Notes: generated from the letters alone by a model not told the origin. Shown: positions 1 through 13,370, counted from the stretch's first letter. The stretch: 64,000 nt of DNA from Bathymodiolus brooksi (GCA_963680875.1 OY804588.1:79756829-79820828), one strand, 5' to 3'. Translations and numbers: made by a program.

Positions 1-2109
1 TATGTAGTGTTTTACCGTAATCTGTTTTAGTAGTGTTCGTTGTTGTTCTATCTTTGGTTTTCTATGTAGTGTTTTACCGTAATCTGTTTTAGTAGAGTTC
101 GTTGTTGTTCTCTCTTTGGTTTTCTATGTAGTGTTTTACCGTAATCTGTTTTAGTGGGGTTCGTTGTTGTTCTATCTTTGGTTTTCTATGTAGTGTTTTA
201 CCGTAATCTGTTTTAGTGGGGTTCGTTGTTGTTCTATCTTTGGTTTTCTATGTAGTGTTTTACCGTAATCTGTTTTAGTAGGGTTCGTTGTTGTTCTATC
301 TTTGGTTTTCTATGTAGTGTTTTACCGTAATCTGTTTTAGTAGGGTTCGTTGTTGTTCTATCTTTGGTTGTCTATGTAGTGTTTTACCGTAATCTGTTTT
401 AGTAGGGTTCGTTGTTGTTCTATCTTTGGTTTTCTATGTAGTGTTTTACCGTAATCTGTTTTAGTGGGGTTCGTTGTTGTTCTATCTTTGGTTTTCTATG
501 TAGTGTTTTACCGTAATCTGTTTTAGTAGGGTTCGTTGTTGTTCTATCTTTGGTTTTCTATGTAGTGTTTTACCGTAATCTGTTTTAGTAGGGTTCGTTG
601 TTGTTCTATCTTTGGTTTTCTATGTAGTGTTTTACCGTAATCTGTTTTAGTAGGGTTCGTTGTTGTTCTATCTTTGGTTTTCTATGTAGTGTTTTACCGT
701 AATCTGTTTTAGTAGGGTTCGTTGTTGTTCTATCTCTGGTTTTCTATGTAGTGTTTTATCGTAATCTGTTTTAGTAGAGTTCGTTGTTGTTTTATCTTTG
801 GTTTTCTATGTAGTGTTTTACCATAATCTGTTTTAGTAGGGTTCGTTGTTGTTCTATCTTTGGTTTTCTATGTAGTGTTTTACTGTAATCTGTTTTAGTA
901 GTGTTCGTTGTTGTTCTATGTTTGGTTTTCTATGTAGTGTTTTATCGTAATCTGTTTTAGTAGAGTTCGTTGTTGTTTTATCTTTTGTTTTCTATGTAGT
1001 GTTTTGCCGTAATCTGTTTTAGTAGGGTTCGTTGTTGGTCTATCTTTGGTTTTCTATGTAGTGTTTTACTGTAATCTGTTTTAGTAGGGTTCGTTGTTGT
1101 TCTATGTTTGGTTTTCTATGTAGTGTTTTATCGTAATCTGTTTTAGTAGGGTTCGTTGTTGTTCTATGTTTGGTTTTCTATGTAGTGTTTTACTGTAATC
1201 TGTTTTAGTAGAGTTCGTTGTTGTTCTATTTTTGGTTTTCTATGTAGTGTTTTACTGTAATCTGTTTTAGTAGAGTTCGTTGTTGTTCTATCTTTAGTTT
1301 TCTATGTAGTGTTTTACCGTAATCTGTTTTAGTAGGGTTCGTTGTTGTTTTATCTTTGGTTTTCTATGTAGTGTTTTACCGTAATCTGTTTTAGTAGGGT
1401 TCGTTGTTGTTTTATCTTTGGTTTTCTATGTAGTGTTTTGCCGTAATCTGTTTTAGTAGGGTTCGTTGTTGTTCTATCTTTGGTTTTCTATGTAGTGTTT
1501 TACTGTAATCTGTTTTAGTAGGGTTCGTTGTTGTTCTATGTTTGGTTTTCTATGTAGTGTTTTACTGTAATCTGTTTTAGTAGAGTTCGTTGTTGTTCTA
1601 TCTTTAGTTTTCTATGTAGTGTTTTACCGTAATCTGTTTTAGTAGAGTTCGTTGTTGTTTTATCTTTGGTTTTCTATGTAGTGTTTTACCGTAATCTGTT
1701 TTAGTAGAGTTCGTTGTTGTTTTATCTTTGGTTTTCTATGTAGTGTTTTAACCGTAATCTGTTTTAGTAGAGTTCGTTGTTGTTCTATCTTTTGTTTTCT
1801 ATGTAGTGTTTTACTGTATTCTGTTTTAGTAGAGTTCGTTGTTGTTGAATCTTTGGTTTTCTATGTAGTGTTTTACCGTAATCTGTTTTAGTAGAGTTCG
1901 TTGTTGTTCTATCTTTTGTTTTCTATGTAGTGTTCTACTGTAATCTGTTTTAGTAGAGTTCGTTGTTGTTCTGTCTTTGGTTTTCTATGTAGTGTTTTAC
2001 CGTAATCTGTTTTAGTGGGGTTCGTTGTTGTTCTATCTTTGGTTTTCTATGTAGTGTTTTACCGTAATCTGTTTTAGTGGGGTTCGTTGTTGTTCTATCT
2101 TTGGTTTTC
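1..2109 (+). repeat. 34-monomer HOR unit, copy 1 (left edge)
   Basis: The order of variant monomers from base 1 to about 1740 is repeated from 2110 to about 3849. Diagnostic matches include an opening AGTGTTCG monomer followed by a TTCTCTC monomer, and the rare CCATAATCTG at 821 and 2930, exactly 2,109 bp apart. That is 34 x 62 plus one base, explained by the 63-bp monomer with an extra A at 1750-1751. The last six monomers (about 1741-2109) have no partner in the second copy. The true left end of this unit lies outside the window. Confidence 0.85.
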
Positions 2110-3849
2110 TATGTAGTGTTTTACCGTAATCTGTTTTAGTAGTGTTCGTTGTTGTTCTATCTTTGGTTTTCTATGTAGTGTTTTACTGTAATCTGTTTTA
2201 GTAGAGTTCGTTGTTGTTCTCTCTTTGGTTTTCTATGTAGTGTTTTACCGTAATCTGTTTTAGTGGGGTTCGTTGTTGTTCTATCTTTGGTTTTCTATGT
2301 AGTGTTTTACCGTAATCTGTTTTAGTGGGGTTCGTTGTTGTTCTATCTTTGGTTTTCTATGTAGTGTTTTACCGTAATCTGTTTTAGTAGGGTTCGTTGT
2401 TGTTCTATCTTTGGTTTTCTATGTAGTGTTTTACCGTAATCTGTTTTAGTAGGGTTCGATGTTGTTCTATCTTTGGTTGTCTATGTAGTGTTTTACCGTA
2501 ATCTGTTTTAGTAGGGTTCGTTGTTGTTCTATCTTTGGTTTTCTATGTAGTGTTTTACCGTAATCTGTTTTAGTGGGGTTCGTTGTTGTTCTATCTTTGG
2601 TTTTCTATGTAGTGTTTTACCGTAATCTGTTTTAGTAGGGTTCGTTGTTGTTCTATCTTTGGTTTTCTATGTAGTGTTTTACCGTAATCTGTTTTAGTAG
2701 GGTTCGTTGTTGTTCTATCTTTGGTTTTCTATGTAGTGTTTTACCGTAATCTGTTTTAGTAGGGTTCGTTGTTGTTCTATCTTTGGTTTTCTATGTAGTG
2801 TTTTACCGTAATCTGTTTTAGTAGGGTTCGTTGTTGTTCTATCTCTGGTTTTCTATGTAGTGTTTTATCGTAATCTGTTTTAGTAGAGTTCGTTGTTGTT
2901 TTATCTTTGGTTTTCTATGTAGTGTTTTACCATAATCTGTTTTAGTAGGGTTCGTTGTTGTTCTATCTTTGGTTTTCTATGTAGTGTTTTACTGTAATCT
3001 GTTTTAGTAGGGTTCGTTGTTGTTCTATGTTTGGTTTTCTATGTAGTGTTTTATCGTAATCTGTTTTAGTAGAGTTCGTTGTTGTTTTATCTTTTGTTTT
3101 CTATGTAGTGTTTTGCCGTAATCTGTTTTAGTAGGGTTCGTTGTTGGTCTATCTTTGGTTTTCTATGTAGTGTTTTACTGTAATCTGTTTTAGTAGGGTT
3201 CGTTGTTGTTCTATGTTTGGTTTTCTATGTAGTGTTTTATCGTAATCTGTTTTAGTAGGGTTCGTTGTTGTTCTATGTTTGGTTTTCTATGTAGTGTTTT
3301 ACTGTAATCTGTTTTAGTAGAGTTCGTTGTTGTTCTATTTTTGGTTTTCTATGTAGTGTTTTACTGTAATCTGTTTTAGTAGAGTTCGTTGTTGTTCTAT
3401 CTTTAGTTTTCTATGTAGTGTTTTACCGTAATCTGTTTAAGTAGAGTTCGTTGTTGTTTTATCTTTGGTTTTCTATGTAGTGTTTTACCGTAATCTGTTT
3501 TAGTAGAGTTCGTTGTTGTTTTATCTTTGGTTTTCTATGTAGTGTTTTACTGTAATCTGTTTTAGTAGGGTTCGTTGTTGTTCTATCTTTGGCTTTCTAT
3601 GTAGTGTTTTACTGTAATCTGTTTTAGTAGGGTTCGTTGTTGTTCTATGTTTGGTTTTCTATGTAGTGTTTTACTGTAATCTGTTTTAGTAGAGTTCGTT
3701 GTTGTTCTATCTTTAGTTTTCTATGTAGTGTTTTACCGTAATCTGTTTTAGTAGAGTTCGTTGTTGTTTTATCTTTGGTTTTCTATGTAGTGTTTTACCG
3801 TAATCTGTTTTAGTAGAGTTCGTTGTTGTTCTATCTTTGGTTTTCTATG
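2110..3849 (+). repeat. 34-monomer HOR unit, copy 2 (partial)
   Basis: This is the repeat of bases 1-1740 at a fixed 2,109-bp offset. The two copies differ at only scattered single bases, such as GCCG near 1438 against ACTG near 3548 and TTTAAG in place of TTTTAG near 3438. Homology stops near 3849, where copy 1 has the 63-bp AACC monomer and this copy has GGGATCG. The close match implies a recent duplication. Confidence 0.82.
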
Positions 3850-4021
3850 TAGTGTTTTACTGTAATCTGTTTTAGTAGGGATCGTTGTTGTTCTATCTTT
3901 GGTTTTCTATGTAGTGTTTTACTGTAATCTGTTTTAGTAGGGTTCGTTGTTGTTTTATCTTTGGTTTTCTATGTAGTGTTTTACTGTAATCTGTTTTAGT
4001 AGGGTTCGTTGTTGTTCTATC

Positions 4022-4393
4022 TTTGGTTTTCTATGTAGTGTTTTACCGTAATCTGTTCTAGTAGGGTTCGTTGTTGTTCTATCTTTAGTTTTCTATGTAG
4101 TGTTTTACCGTAATCTGTTCTAGTAGGGTTCGTTGTTGTTTTATCTTTGGTTTTCTATGTAGTGTTTTACTGTAATCTGTTTTAGTAGGGTTCGTTGTTG
4201 TTCTATCTTTGGTTTTCTATGTAGTGTTTTACCGTAATCTGTTCTAGTAGGGTTCGTTGTTGTTCTATCTTTAGTTTTCTATGTAGTGTTTTACCGTAAT
4301 CTGTTCTAGTAGGGTTCGTTGTTGTTTTATCTTTGGTTTTCTATGTAGTGTTTTACTGTAATCTGTTTTAGTAGGGTTCGTTGTTGTTCTATC
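4022..4393 (+). repeat. Local 3-monomer (186-bp) duplication
   Basis: The variant CTGTTCTAG occurs at 4053, 4115, 4239 and about 4301. The order CTAG-TTTGG/TTTAG, CTAG-TTTTATC, then an ACTG monomer is therefore repeated once at 186 bp. CTAG at phase 27-30 is otherwise rare in this part of the array, so a simple 3-mer duplication explains it best. Confidence 0.75.
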
Positions 4394-6449
4394 TTTGGTT
4401 TTCTATGTAGTGTTTTACTGTAATCTGTTTTAGTAGGGTTCGTTGTTGTTTTCTCTTTGGTTTTCTATGTAGTGTTTTACCGTAATCTGTTTTAGTAGGG
4501 TTCGTTGTTGTTCTATCTTTTGTTTTCTATGTAGTGTTTTACTGTAATTTGTTTTAGTAGGGTTCGTTGTTGTTTTATCTTTGGTTTTCTATGTAGTGTT
4601 TTACTGTAATCTGTTTTAGTAGGGTTCGTTGTTGTTTTATCTTTGGTTTTCTATGTAGTGTTTTACTGTAATCTGTTTTAGTAGGGTTCGTTGTTGTTCT
4701 ATCTTTGGTTTTCTATGTAGTGTTTTACCGTAATCTGTTTTAGTAGAGTTCGTTCTTGTTCTATCTTTGGTTTTCTATGTAGTGTTTTACTGTAATTTGT
4801 TTTAGTAGGGTTCGTTGTTGTTTTATCTTTGGTTTTCTATGTAGTGTTTTACTGTAATCTGTTTTAGTAGGGTTCGTTGTTGTTCTATCTTTGGTTTTCT
4901 ATGTAGTGTTTTACCGTAATCTGTTTTAGTAGAGTTCGTTGTTGTTCTATCTTTAGTTTTCTATGTAGTGTTTTACTGTAATTTGTTTTAGTAGGGTTCG
5001 TTGTTGTTTTATCTTTGGTTTTCTATGTAGTGTTTTACCGTAATCTGTTTTAGTAGGGTTCGTTGTTGTTCTATCTCTAGTTTTCTATGTAGTGTTTTAC
5101 AGTAATCTGTTTTAGTAGAGTTCGTTGTTGTTCTATCTTTGGTTTTCTATGTAGTGTTTTACTGTAATCTGTTTTAGTAGAGTTCGTTGTTGTTTTATCT
5201 CTGGTTTTCTATGTAGTGTTTTACCGTAATCTGTTTTAGTAGGGTTCGTTGTTGTTCTATCTTTGGTTTTCTATGTAGTGTTTTACTGTAATCTGTTATA
5301 GTAGGGTTCGTTGTTGTTCTATCTTTGGTTTTCTATGTAGTGTTTTACCGTAATCTGTTTTATTAGGGTTCGTTGTTGTTCTATCTCTGGTTTCCTATGT
5401 AGTGTTTTACCGTAATTTGTTTTAGTGGAGTTCGTTGTTGTTTTATCTTTGGTTTTCTATGTAGTGTTTTACCGTAATCTGTTTTAGTAGGGTTCGTTGT
5501 TGTTTTCTCTTTGGTTTTCTATGTAGTGTTTTACCGTAATCTGTTTTAGTAGAGTTCGTTGTTGTTCTATCTTTGGTTTTCTATGTAGTGTTTTACTGTA
5601 ATCTGTTTTAGTAGGGTTTGTTGTTGTTCTATCTTTGGTTTTCTATGTAGTGTTTTACCGTAATCTGTTTTAGTAGGGTTCGTTGTTGTTCTATCTTTGG
5701 TTTTCTATGTAGTGTTTTACCGTAATCTGTTTTAGTAGGGTTCGTTGTTGTTCTATCTTTAGTTTTCTATGTAGTGTTTTACTGTTATCTGTATTAGTAG
5801 GGTTCGTTGTTGTTCTATCTTTGGTTTTCTATGTAGTGTTTTACTGTAATCTGTTTTAGTAGGGTTCGTTGTTGTTCTATCTTTGGTTTTCTATGTAGTG
5901 TTTTACCGTAATCTGTTTTAGTAGGGTTCGTTGTTGTTTTATCTTTGGTTTTCTATGTAGTGTTTTACCGTAATCTGTTTTAGTAAGGTTCGTTGTTGTT
6001 CTATCTCTGGTTTTCTATGTAGTGTTTTACTGTAATTTATTTTAGTAGGGTTCGTTGTTGTTCTATGTTTAGTTTTCTATGTAGTGTTTTACCGTAATCT
6101 GTTTTAGTAGGGTTCGTTGTTGTTCAATCTTTGGTTTTCTATGTAGTGTTTTACTGTAATCTGTTTTAGTAAGGTTCGTTGTTGTTCAAACTCTGGTTTT
6201 CTATGTAGTGTTTTACTGTAATTTGTTTTAGTAGGGTTCGTTGTTGTTCTATCTTTGGTTTTCTATGTAGTGTTTTATCGCAATCTGTTTTAGTAGAGTT
6301 CGTTGTTGTTCTATGTTTAGTTTTCTATGTAGTGTTTTACCGTAATCTGTTTTATTAGGGTTCGTTGTTGTTCTTTCTCTGGTTTTCTATGTAGTGTTTT
6401 ACTGTAATTTGTTTTAGTGGAGTTCGTTGTTGTTTTATCTTTGGTTTTC

Positions 6450-7318
6450 TATGTAGTGTTTTACCGTAATCTGTTTTAGTAAGGTTCGTTGTTGTTCAAT
6501 CTCTGATTTTCTATGTAGTGTTTTATCGTAATTTGTTTTAGTAGAGTTCGTTGTTGTTCAATGTTTAGTTTTCTATGTAGTGTTTTACCGTAATCTGTTT
6601 TAGTAGGGTTCGTTGTTGTTCTATCTTTGGTTTTCTATGTAGTGTTTTACTGTAATCTGTTTTAGTAGGGTTCGTTGTTGTTCTATCTTTGGTTTTCTAT
6701 GTAGTGTTTTACTGTAATCTGTTTTAGTAGGGTTCGTTGTTGTTCTATCTTTGGTTTTCTATGTAGTGTTTTACTGTAATCTGTTTTAGTAGGGTTCGTT
6801 GTTGTTGAATCTTTGGTTTTCTATGTAGTGTTTTACTGTAATCTGTTTTAGTAGGGTTCGTTGTTGTTCTATCTTTTGTTTTCTATGTAGTGTTCTACCG
6901 TAATCTGTTTTAGTAAGGTTCGTTGTTGTTCAATCTCTGGTTTTCTATGTAGTGTTTTATCGTAATTTGTTTTAGTAGAGTTCGTTGTTGTTCAATGTTT
7001 AGTTTTCTATGTAGTGTTTTACCGTAATCTGTTTTAGTAGGGTTCGTTGTTGTTCTATCTTTGGTTTTCTATGTAGTGTTTTACTGTAATCTGTTTTAGT
7101 AGGGTTCGTTGTTGTTCTATCTTTGGTTTTCTATGTAGTGTTTTACTGTAATCTGTTTTAGTAGGGTTCGTTGTTGTTCTATCTTTGGTTTTCTATGTAG
7201 TGTTTTACTGTAATCTGTTTTAGTAGGGTTCGTTGTTGTTCTATCTTTGGTTTTCTATGTAGTGTTTTACTGTAATCTGTTTTAGTAGGGTTCGTTGTTG
7301 TTCTATCTTTTGTTTTCT
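6450..7318 (+). repeat. Local 7-monomer (434-bp) duplication
   Basis: A TAAGGTTCG + CAATCTCTG monomer followed by a TATCGTAATTTG + CAATGTTTAG monomer appears at about 6480-6570 and again at about 6914-7005. The offset is 434 bp (7 x 62). A few differences, for example GATTTT against GGTTTT and a GAATC monomer only in the first unit, show it is not brand new. Confidence 0.65.
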
Positions 7319-8815
7319 ATGTAGTGTTTTACCGTAATCTGTTTTAGTAGAGTTCGTTGTTGTTTTATCTTTGGTTTTCTATGTAGTGTTTTACTGTAAT
7401 CTGTTTTAGTAGGGTTCGTTGTTGTTTTATCTTTGGTGTTCTATGTAGTGTTTTAACCGTAATCTGTTTTAGTAGAGTTCGTTGTTGTTCTATCTTTGGT
7501 TTTCTATGTAGTGTTTTACTGTAATCTGTTTTAGTAGAGTTCGTTGTTGTTCTATCTCTGGTTTTCTTTGTAGTGTTTTACCGTAATCTGTTTTAGTAGG
7601 GTTCGTTGTTGTTCAATCTCTGGTTTTCTATGTAGTGTTTTACTGTAATCTGTTTTAGTAGGGTTCGTTGTTGTTTTATCTTTTGTTTTCTATGTAGTGT
7701 TTTACCGTAATCTGTTTTAGTAGGGTTCGTTGTTGTTCAATCTCTGGTTTTCTATGTAGTGTTTTACTGTAATCTGTTTTAGTGGGGTTCGTTGTTGTTC
7801 TATCTTTGGTTTCCTATGTAGTGTTTTACTGTAATCAGTTTTAGTAGGGTTCGTTGTTGTTCTATCTTTGGTTTTCTAAGTAGTGTTTTACCGTAATCTG
7901 TTTTAGTAAGGTTCGTTGTTGTTCAATCTCTGGTTTTCTATGTAGTGTTTTACTGTAATCTGTTTTAGTGGGGTTCGTTGTTGTTCTATCTTTGGTTTTC
8001 TATGTAGTGTTTTACTGTAATCTGTTTTAGTGGGGTTCGTTGTTGTTCTATCTTTGGTTTTCTATGTAGTGTTTTACTGTAATCTGTTTTAGTGGGGTTC
8101 GTTGTTGTTTTATCTTTGGTTTTCTATGTAGTGTTTTACCGTAATCTGTTTTAGTAGGGTTCGTTGTTGTTTTATCTTTGGTTTTCTATGTAGTGTTTTA
8201 CCGTAATCTGTTTTAGTAAGGTTCGTTGTTGTTCAATCTCTGGTTTTCTATGTAGTGTTTTACTGTAATTTGTTTTAGTGGGGTCGTTGTTGTTCTATCT
8301 TTGGTTTTCTATGTAGTGTTTTACCGTAATTTGTTTTAGTGGGGTTCGTTGTTGTTCTATCTTTGGTTTTCTATGTAGTGTTTTACTGTAATCTGTTTTA
8401 GTAGGGTTCGTTGTTGTTTTATCTTTGGTTTTCTATGTAGTGTTTTACCGTAATCTGTTTTAGTAGAGTTCGTTGTTGTTTTATCTTTGGTTTTCTATGT
8501 AGTGTTTTACCGTAATCTGTTTTAGTAGAGTTCGTTGTTGGTGAATCTTTGGTTTTCTATGTAGTGTTTTACCGTAATCTGTTTTAGTAGAGTTCGTTGT
8601 TGTTCTCTCTTTGGTTTTCTATGTAGTGTTTTATCGTAATCTGTTTTAGTGGGGTTCGTTGTTGTTGAATCTTTGGTTTTCTATGTAGTGTTTTACCGTA
8701 ATCTGTTTTAGTAGGGTTCTTTGTTGTTGAATCTTTGGTTTTCTATGTAGTGTTTTATCGTAATCTGTTTTAGTAGAGTTCGTTGTTGTTTTATCTTTGG
8801 TTTTCTATGTAGTGT

Positions 8816-11490
8816 TTTACCGTAATCTGTTTTAGTAGGGTTCGTTGTTGTTCTATCTTTTGTTTTCTATGTAGTGTTTTACTGTAATCTGCTTTAGTGG
8901 GGTTCGTTGTTGTTCTATCTCTAGTTTTCTATGTAGTGTTTTATCGTAATCTGTTTTAGTAGAGTTCGTTGTTATTCTATCTTTGGTTTTCTATGTAGTG
9001 TTTTACCGTAATCTGTTCTAGTAGAGTTCGTTGTTTTTCTATCTTTGGTTTTCTATGTAGTGTTTTACCGTAATCTATTTTAGTAGGGTTCGTTGTTGTT
9101 CTATCTTTGGTTTTCTATGTAGTGTTTTACCGTAATCTGTTTTAGTAGAGTTCGTTGTTGTTCTATCTTTAGTTTTCTATGTAGTGTTTTACCGTAATCT
9201 GTTTTAGTAGAGTTCGTTGTTGTTCTATCTTTTGTTTTCTATGTAGTGTTTTACCGTAATCTGTTCTAGTAGAGTTCGTTGATGTTCTATCTCTGGTTTT
9301 CTATGTAGTGTTTTACTGTAATCTGTTTTAGTAGAGTTCGTTGTTGTTCTATCTTTGGTTTTCTATGTAGTGTTTTACTGTAATCTATTTTAGTAGGGTT
9401 CGTTGTTGTTCTATCTTTTGTTTTCTATGTAGTGTTTTTCCGTAATCTGTTTTAGTGGGGTTCGTTGTTGTTCTATCTTTAGTTTTCTATGTAGTGTTTT
9501 ACTGTAATCTCTTTTAGTAGGGTTCGTTGTTGTTTTATCTGTGGTTTTCTATGTAGTGTTTTACTGTAATCTGTTTTAGTAGGGTTCGTTGTTGTTCTAT
9601 CTTTGGTTTTCTATGTAGTGTTTTACCGTAATCTGTTTTAGTAGAGTTCGTTGTTGTTCTATCTTTGGTTTTCTATGTAGTGTTTTACCGTAATCTGTTT
9701 TAGTTGGGTTCGTTGTTGTTCTATCTTTGATTTTCTATGTAGTGTTTTACTGTAATCTGTTTTAGTAGGATTCGTTGTTGTTCTATCTCTGGTTTTCTAT
9801 GTAGTGTTTTACCGTAATCTGTTTTAGTAGGGTTCGTTGTTGTTCTATCTTTGGTTTTCTATGTAGTGTTTTACCGTAATCTGTTTTAGTGGGGTTCGTT
9901 GTTGTTCTATCTTTGGTTTTCTATGTAGTGTTTTACAGTAATCTGTTTTAGTAGGGTTCGTTGTTGTTCTATCTCTGGTTTTCTATGTAGTGTTTTACCG
10001 TAATCTGTTTTAGTAGAGTTCGTTGTTGTTCTATCTTTGGTTTTCTATGTAGTGTTTTACTGTAATCTGTTTTAGTAGAGTTCGTTGTTGTTTTATCTTT
10101 AGTTTTCTATGTAGTGTTTTACCGTAATTTATTTTAGTAGAGTTCGTTGTTGTTCTATCTCTGGTTTCCTATGTAGTGTTTTACCGTAATCTGTTTTAGT
10201 AGGGTTCGTTGTTGTTCTATCTTTGGTTTTCTATGTAGTGTTTTACCGTAATTTATTTTAGTAGGGTTCGTTGTTGTTCTATCTTTGGTTTTCTATGTAG
10301 TGTTTTACCGTAATTTATTTTAGTAGGTTCGTTGTTGTTCTATCTTTGGTTTTCTATGTAGTGTTTTACCGTAATCTGTTTTATTAGGGTTCGTTGTTGT
10401 TCTATCTTTGGTTTTCTATGTAGTGTTTTACCGTAATTTATTTTAGTAGGGTTCGTTATTGTTCTATCTTTGGTTTTCTATGTAGTGTTTTACTGTAATC
10501 TCTTTTAGTGGGGTTCGTTGTTGTTCTATCTTTGGTTTTCTATGTAGTGTTTTAACCGTAATCTGTTTTAGTAGGGTTCGTTGTTGTTCTATCTTTGGTT
10601 TTCTACGTAGTGTTTTAACCGTAATCTATTTTAATAGGGTTCGTTGTTGTTCTATCTTTGGTTTTCTATGTAGTGTTTTACTGTAATCTGTTTTAGTAGG
10701 GTTCGTTGTTGTTCTATCTTTGGTTTTCTATGTAGTGTTTTACTGTAATCTGTTTTAGTAGGGTTCGTTGTTGTTCTATGTTTAGTTTTCTATGTAGTGT
10801 TTTATCGTGATCTGTTTTAGTAGGGTTCGTTGTTGTTCTATGTTTAGTTTTCTATGTAGTGTTTTACCGTAATTTATTTTAGTAGGGTTCGTTGTTGTTC
10901 TCTCTTTGGTTTTCTATGTAGTGTTTTACCGTAATCTGTTTTAGTAGGATTCGTTGTTGTTCTATCTTTGGTTTTCTATGTAGTGTTTTACCGTAATCTG
11001 TTTTAGTAGGGTTCGTTGTTGTTCTATCTCTGGTTTTCTATGTAGTGTTTTACTGTAATTTGTTTTAGTGGGGTTCGTTGTTGTTCTATCTTTGGTTTTC
11101 TATGTAGTGTTTTACTGTAATCTGTTTCAGTAGAGTTCGTTGTTGTTCAATCTCTGGTTTTATATGTAGTGTTTTATCGTAATCTGTTTTAGTAGAGTTC
11201 GTTGTTGTTCTATGTTTAGTTTTCTATGTAGTGTTTTACTGTAATCTGTTTTAGTGGGGTTCGTTGTTGTTCTATCTTTGGTTTTCTATGTAGTGTTTTA
11301 CTGTAATCTGTTTTAGTGGGGTTCGTTGTTGTTCTATCTTTGGTTTTCTATATAGTGTTTTACTGTAATCTGTTTTAGTAGGGTTCGTTGTTGTTCTATC
11401 TTTGGTTTTCTATGTAGTGTTTTACCGTAATCTGTTTTAGTAGAGGTCGTTGTTGTTGAATCTTTGGTTTTCTATGTAGTGTTTTACTGT
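8816..11490 (+). repeat. Heterogeneous satellite, older relative of the next block
   Basis: This stretch of about 43 monomers contains the series GCTTTAGTGGGG + TCTCTAG, TATCG, CTAG + GTTTTTC and TTTTTCCG, which recurs in the same order from about 11740 to 12120. The GCTTT marker at 8891 and its partner near 11744 are about 46 monomers apart. The similarity is looser than between the copies further right, so this looks like an older duplication. Two 63-bp AACC monomers lie near 10554 and 10617, and a 61-bp monomer (TAGTAGGTTCG) near 10321. No other element is visible. Confidence 0.6.
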
Positions 11491-12449
11491 AATCTGCTTT
11501 AGTGGGGTTCGTTGTTGTTCTAACTCTAGTTTTCTATGTAGTGTTTTACCGTAATCTGTTTTAGTAGAGTTCATTGTTGTTATATCTTTGGTTTTCTATG
11601 TAGTGTTTTACCGTAATCTGTTTTAGTTGGGTTCGTTGTTGTTCTGTCTTTGGTTTTCTGTGTAGTGTTTTACCGTAATTTATTTTAGAAGGGTTCGTTG
11701 TTGTTCTATCTTTTGTTTTCTATGTAGTGTTTTACTGTAATCTGCTTTAGTGGGGTGCGTTGTTGTTCTATCTCTAGTTTTCTATGTAGCGTTTTATCGT
11801 AATCTGTTTTAGTAGAGTTCGTTGTTGTTCTATCTTTGGTTTTCTATGTAGTGTTTTACCGTAATCTGTTTTAGTAGAGTTCGTTATTGTTCTATCTTTT
11901 GTTTTCTATGTAGTGTTTTACCGTAATCTGTTCTAGTAGAGTTCGTTGTTTTTCTATCTTTGGTTTTCTATGTAGTGTTTTACTGTAATCTATTTTAGTA
12001 GGGTTCGTTGTTGTTCTATCTTTTGTTTTCTATGTAGTGTTTTTCCGTAATCTGTTTTAGTGGGGTTCGTGGTTGTTCTATCTTTAGTTTTCTATGTAGT
12101 GTTTTACTGTAATCTCTTTTAGTAGGGTTCGTTGTTGTTCTATCTTTGGTTTTCTATGTAGTGTTTTACTGTAATCTGTTTTAGTAGGGTTCGTTGTTGT
12201 TCTATCTTTGGTTTTCTATGTAGTGTTTTACTGTAATCTGTTTTAGTAGGGTTCGTTGCTGTTCTATCTTTGGTTTTCTATGTAGTGTTTTACTGTAATC
12301 TGTTTTAGTTGGGTTCGTTGTTGTTCTATCTTTGATTTTCTATGTAGTGTTTTACCGTAATTTATTTTAGTAGGGTTCGTTGTTGTTTTCTCTTTAGTTT
12401 TCTATGTAGTGTTTTTCCGTAATTTATTTTAGTAAGGTTCGTTGTTGTT

Positions 12450-12653
12450 CTATCTTTGGTTTTCTATGTAGTGTTTTACTGTAATCTGTTTTAGTAGGAT
12501 TCGTTGTTGTTCTATCTCTGGTTTTCTATGTAGTATTTTTACTGTAATCTGTTTTAGTGGGGTTCGTTGTTGTTCTATCTTTGGTTTTCTATGTAGTGTT
12601 TTACCGTAATCTGTTTTAGTAGAGTTCGTTGTTGTTCTATCTTTGGTTTTCAT
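12450..12653 (-). other. Spurious 67-codon ORF inside the satellite
   Basis: This minus-strand open frame is read straight through three and a bit satellite monomers and is not a gene. Its product is a charged repeat in which the same peptide (HRKPKIEQQR and variants) recurs because the DNA repeats. The ATG exists only because a one-base deletion near 12651 turns TTTTCTATG into TTTTCATG. The frame stays open only because a 63-bp monomer near 12535 (TAGTATTTTTACTG) keeps the same frame for an extra monomer; normally each 62-bp step shifts frame and soon meets a stop. There is no homologous product, splice context or upstream signal that I can see. Confidence 0.93.
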
Positions 12654-13370
12654 GTAGTGTTTTACCGTAATCTGTTTTAGTAGAGTTCGTTGTTGTTCTA
12701 TCTTTGGTTTTCTATGTAGTGTTTTACTGTAATCTGTTTTAGTAGAGTTCGTTGTTGTTTTATCTTTAGTTTTCTATGTAGTGTTTTACCGTAATTTATT
12801 TTAGTAGAGTTCGTTGTTGTTCTATCTCTGGTTTTCTATGTAGTGTTTTACCGTAATCTGTTTTAGTAGAGTTCGTTGTTGTTCTATCTTTAGTTTTCTA
12901 TGTAGTGTTTTACCGTAATTTATTTTAGTAGGGTTCGTTGTTGTTCTATCTTTGGTTTTCTATGTAGTGTTTTATCGTGATCTGTTTTAGTAGAGTTCGT
13001 TGTTGTTCTATCTTTTGTTTTCTATGTAGTGTTTTACCGTAATCTGTTTTAGTAGGGTTCGTTGTTGTTCTATCTTTGGTTTTCTATGTAGTGTTTTACC
13101 GTAATCTGTTTTAGTAGAGTTCGTTGTTTTTCTATCTTTGGTTTTCTATGTAGTGTTTTACCGTTATTTATTTTAGTAGGGTTCGTTGTTGTTTTCTCTT
13201 TGGTTTTCTATGTAGTGTTTTACTGTAATCTGCTTTAGTGGGGTTCGTTGTTGTTCTATCTTTGGTTTTCTATGTAGTGTTTTACTGTAATCTGTTTTAG
13301 TAGGGTTCGTTGTTGTTCTATCTTAGGTTTTCTATGTAGTGTTTTACCGTAATCTGTTTTAGTAGGGTTT

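Larger units (their letters stand above)
3850..8815 (+). repeat. Heterogeneous satellite monomers
   Basis: About 80 monomers continue in the same orientation with no long HOR that I can follow by eye. The mix of AATTTG, CAATC, GAATC and TAAGG variants is richer than on the left. Small local duplications (listed separately) and short homogenised runs, such as consecutive GTGGGGTTCG monomers at about 7960-8110, suggest short-range exchange. A 63-bp monomer (extra A) lies at about 7455 and a 61-bp monomer (GGGGTCG, one T lost) at about 8281. No gene or other element is present. Confidence 0.8.

Noticed and set aside
12450..12653. A 67-codon minus-strand ORF with a repetitive, charged product
   Set aside because: It is satellite read in an open frame created by a one-base deletion (start codon) and a 63-bp monomer (frame kept). 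No other notable ORF exists in 64 kb and stops occur in every monomer.
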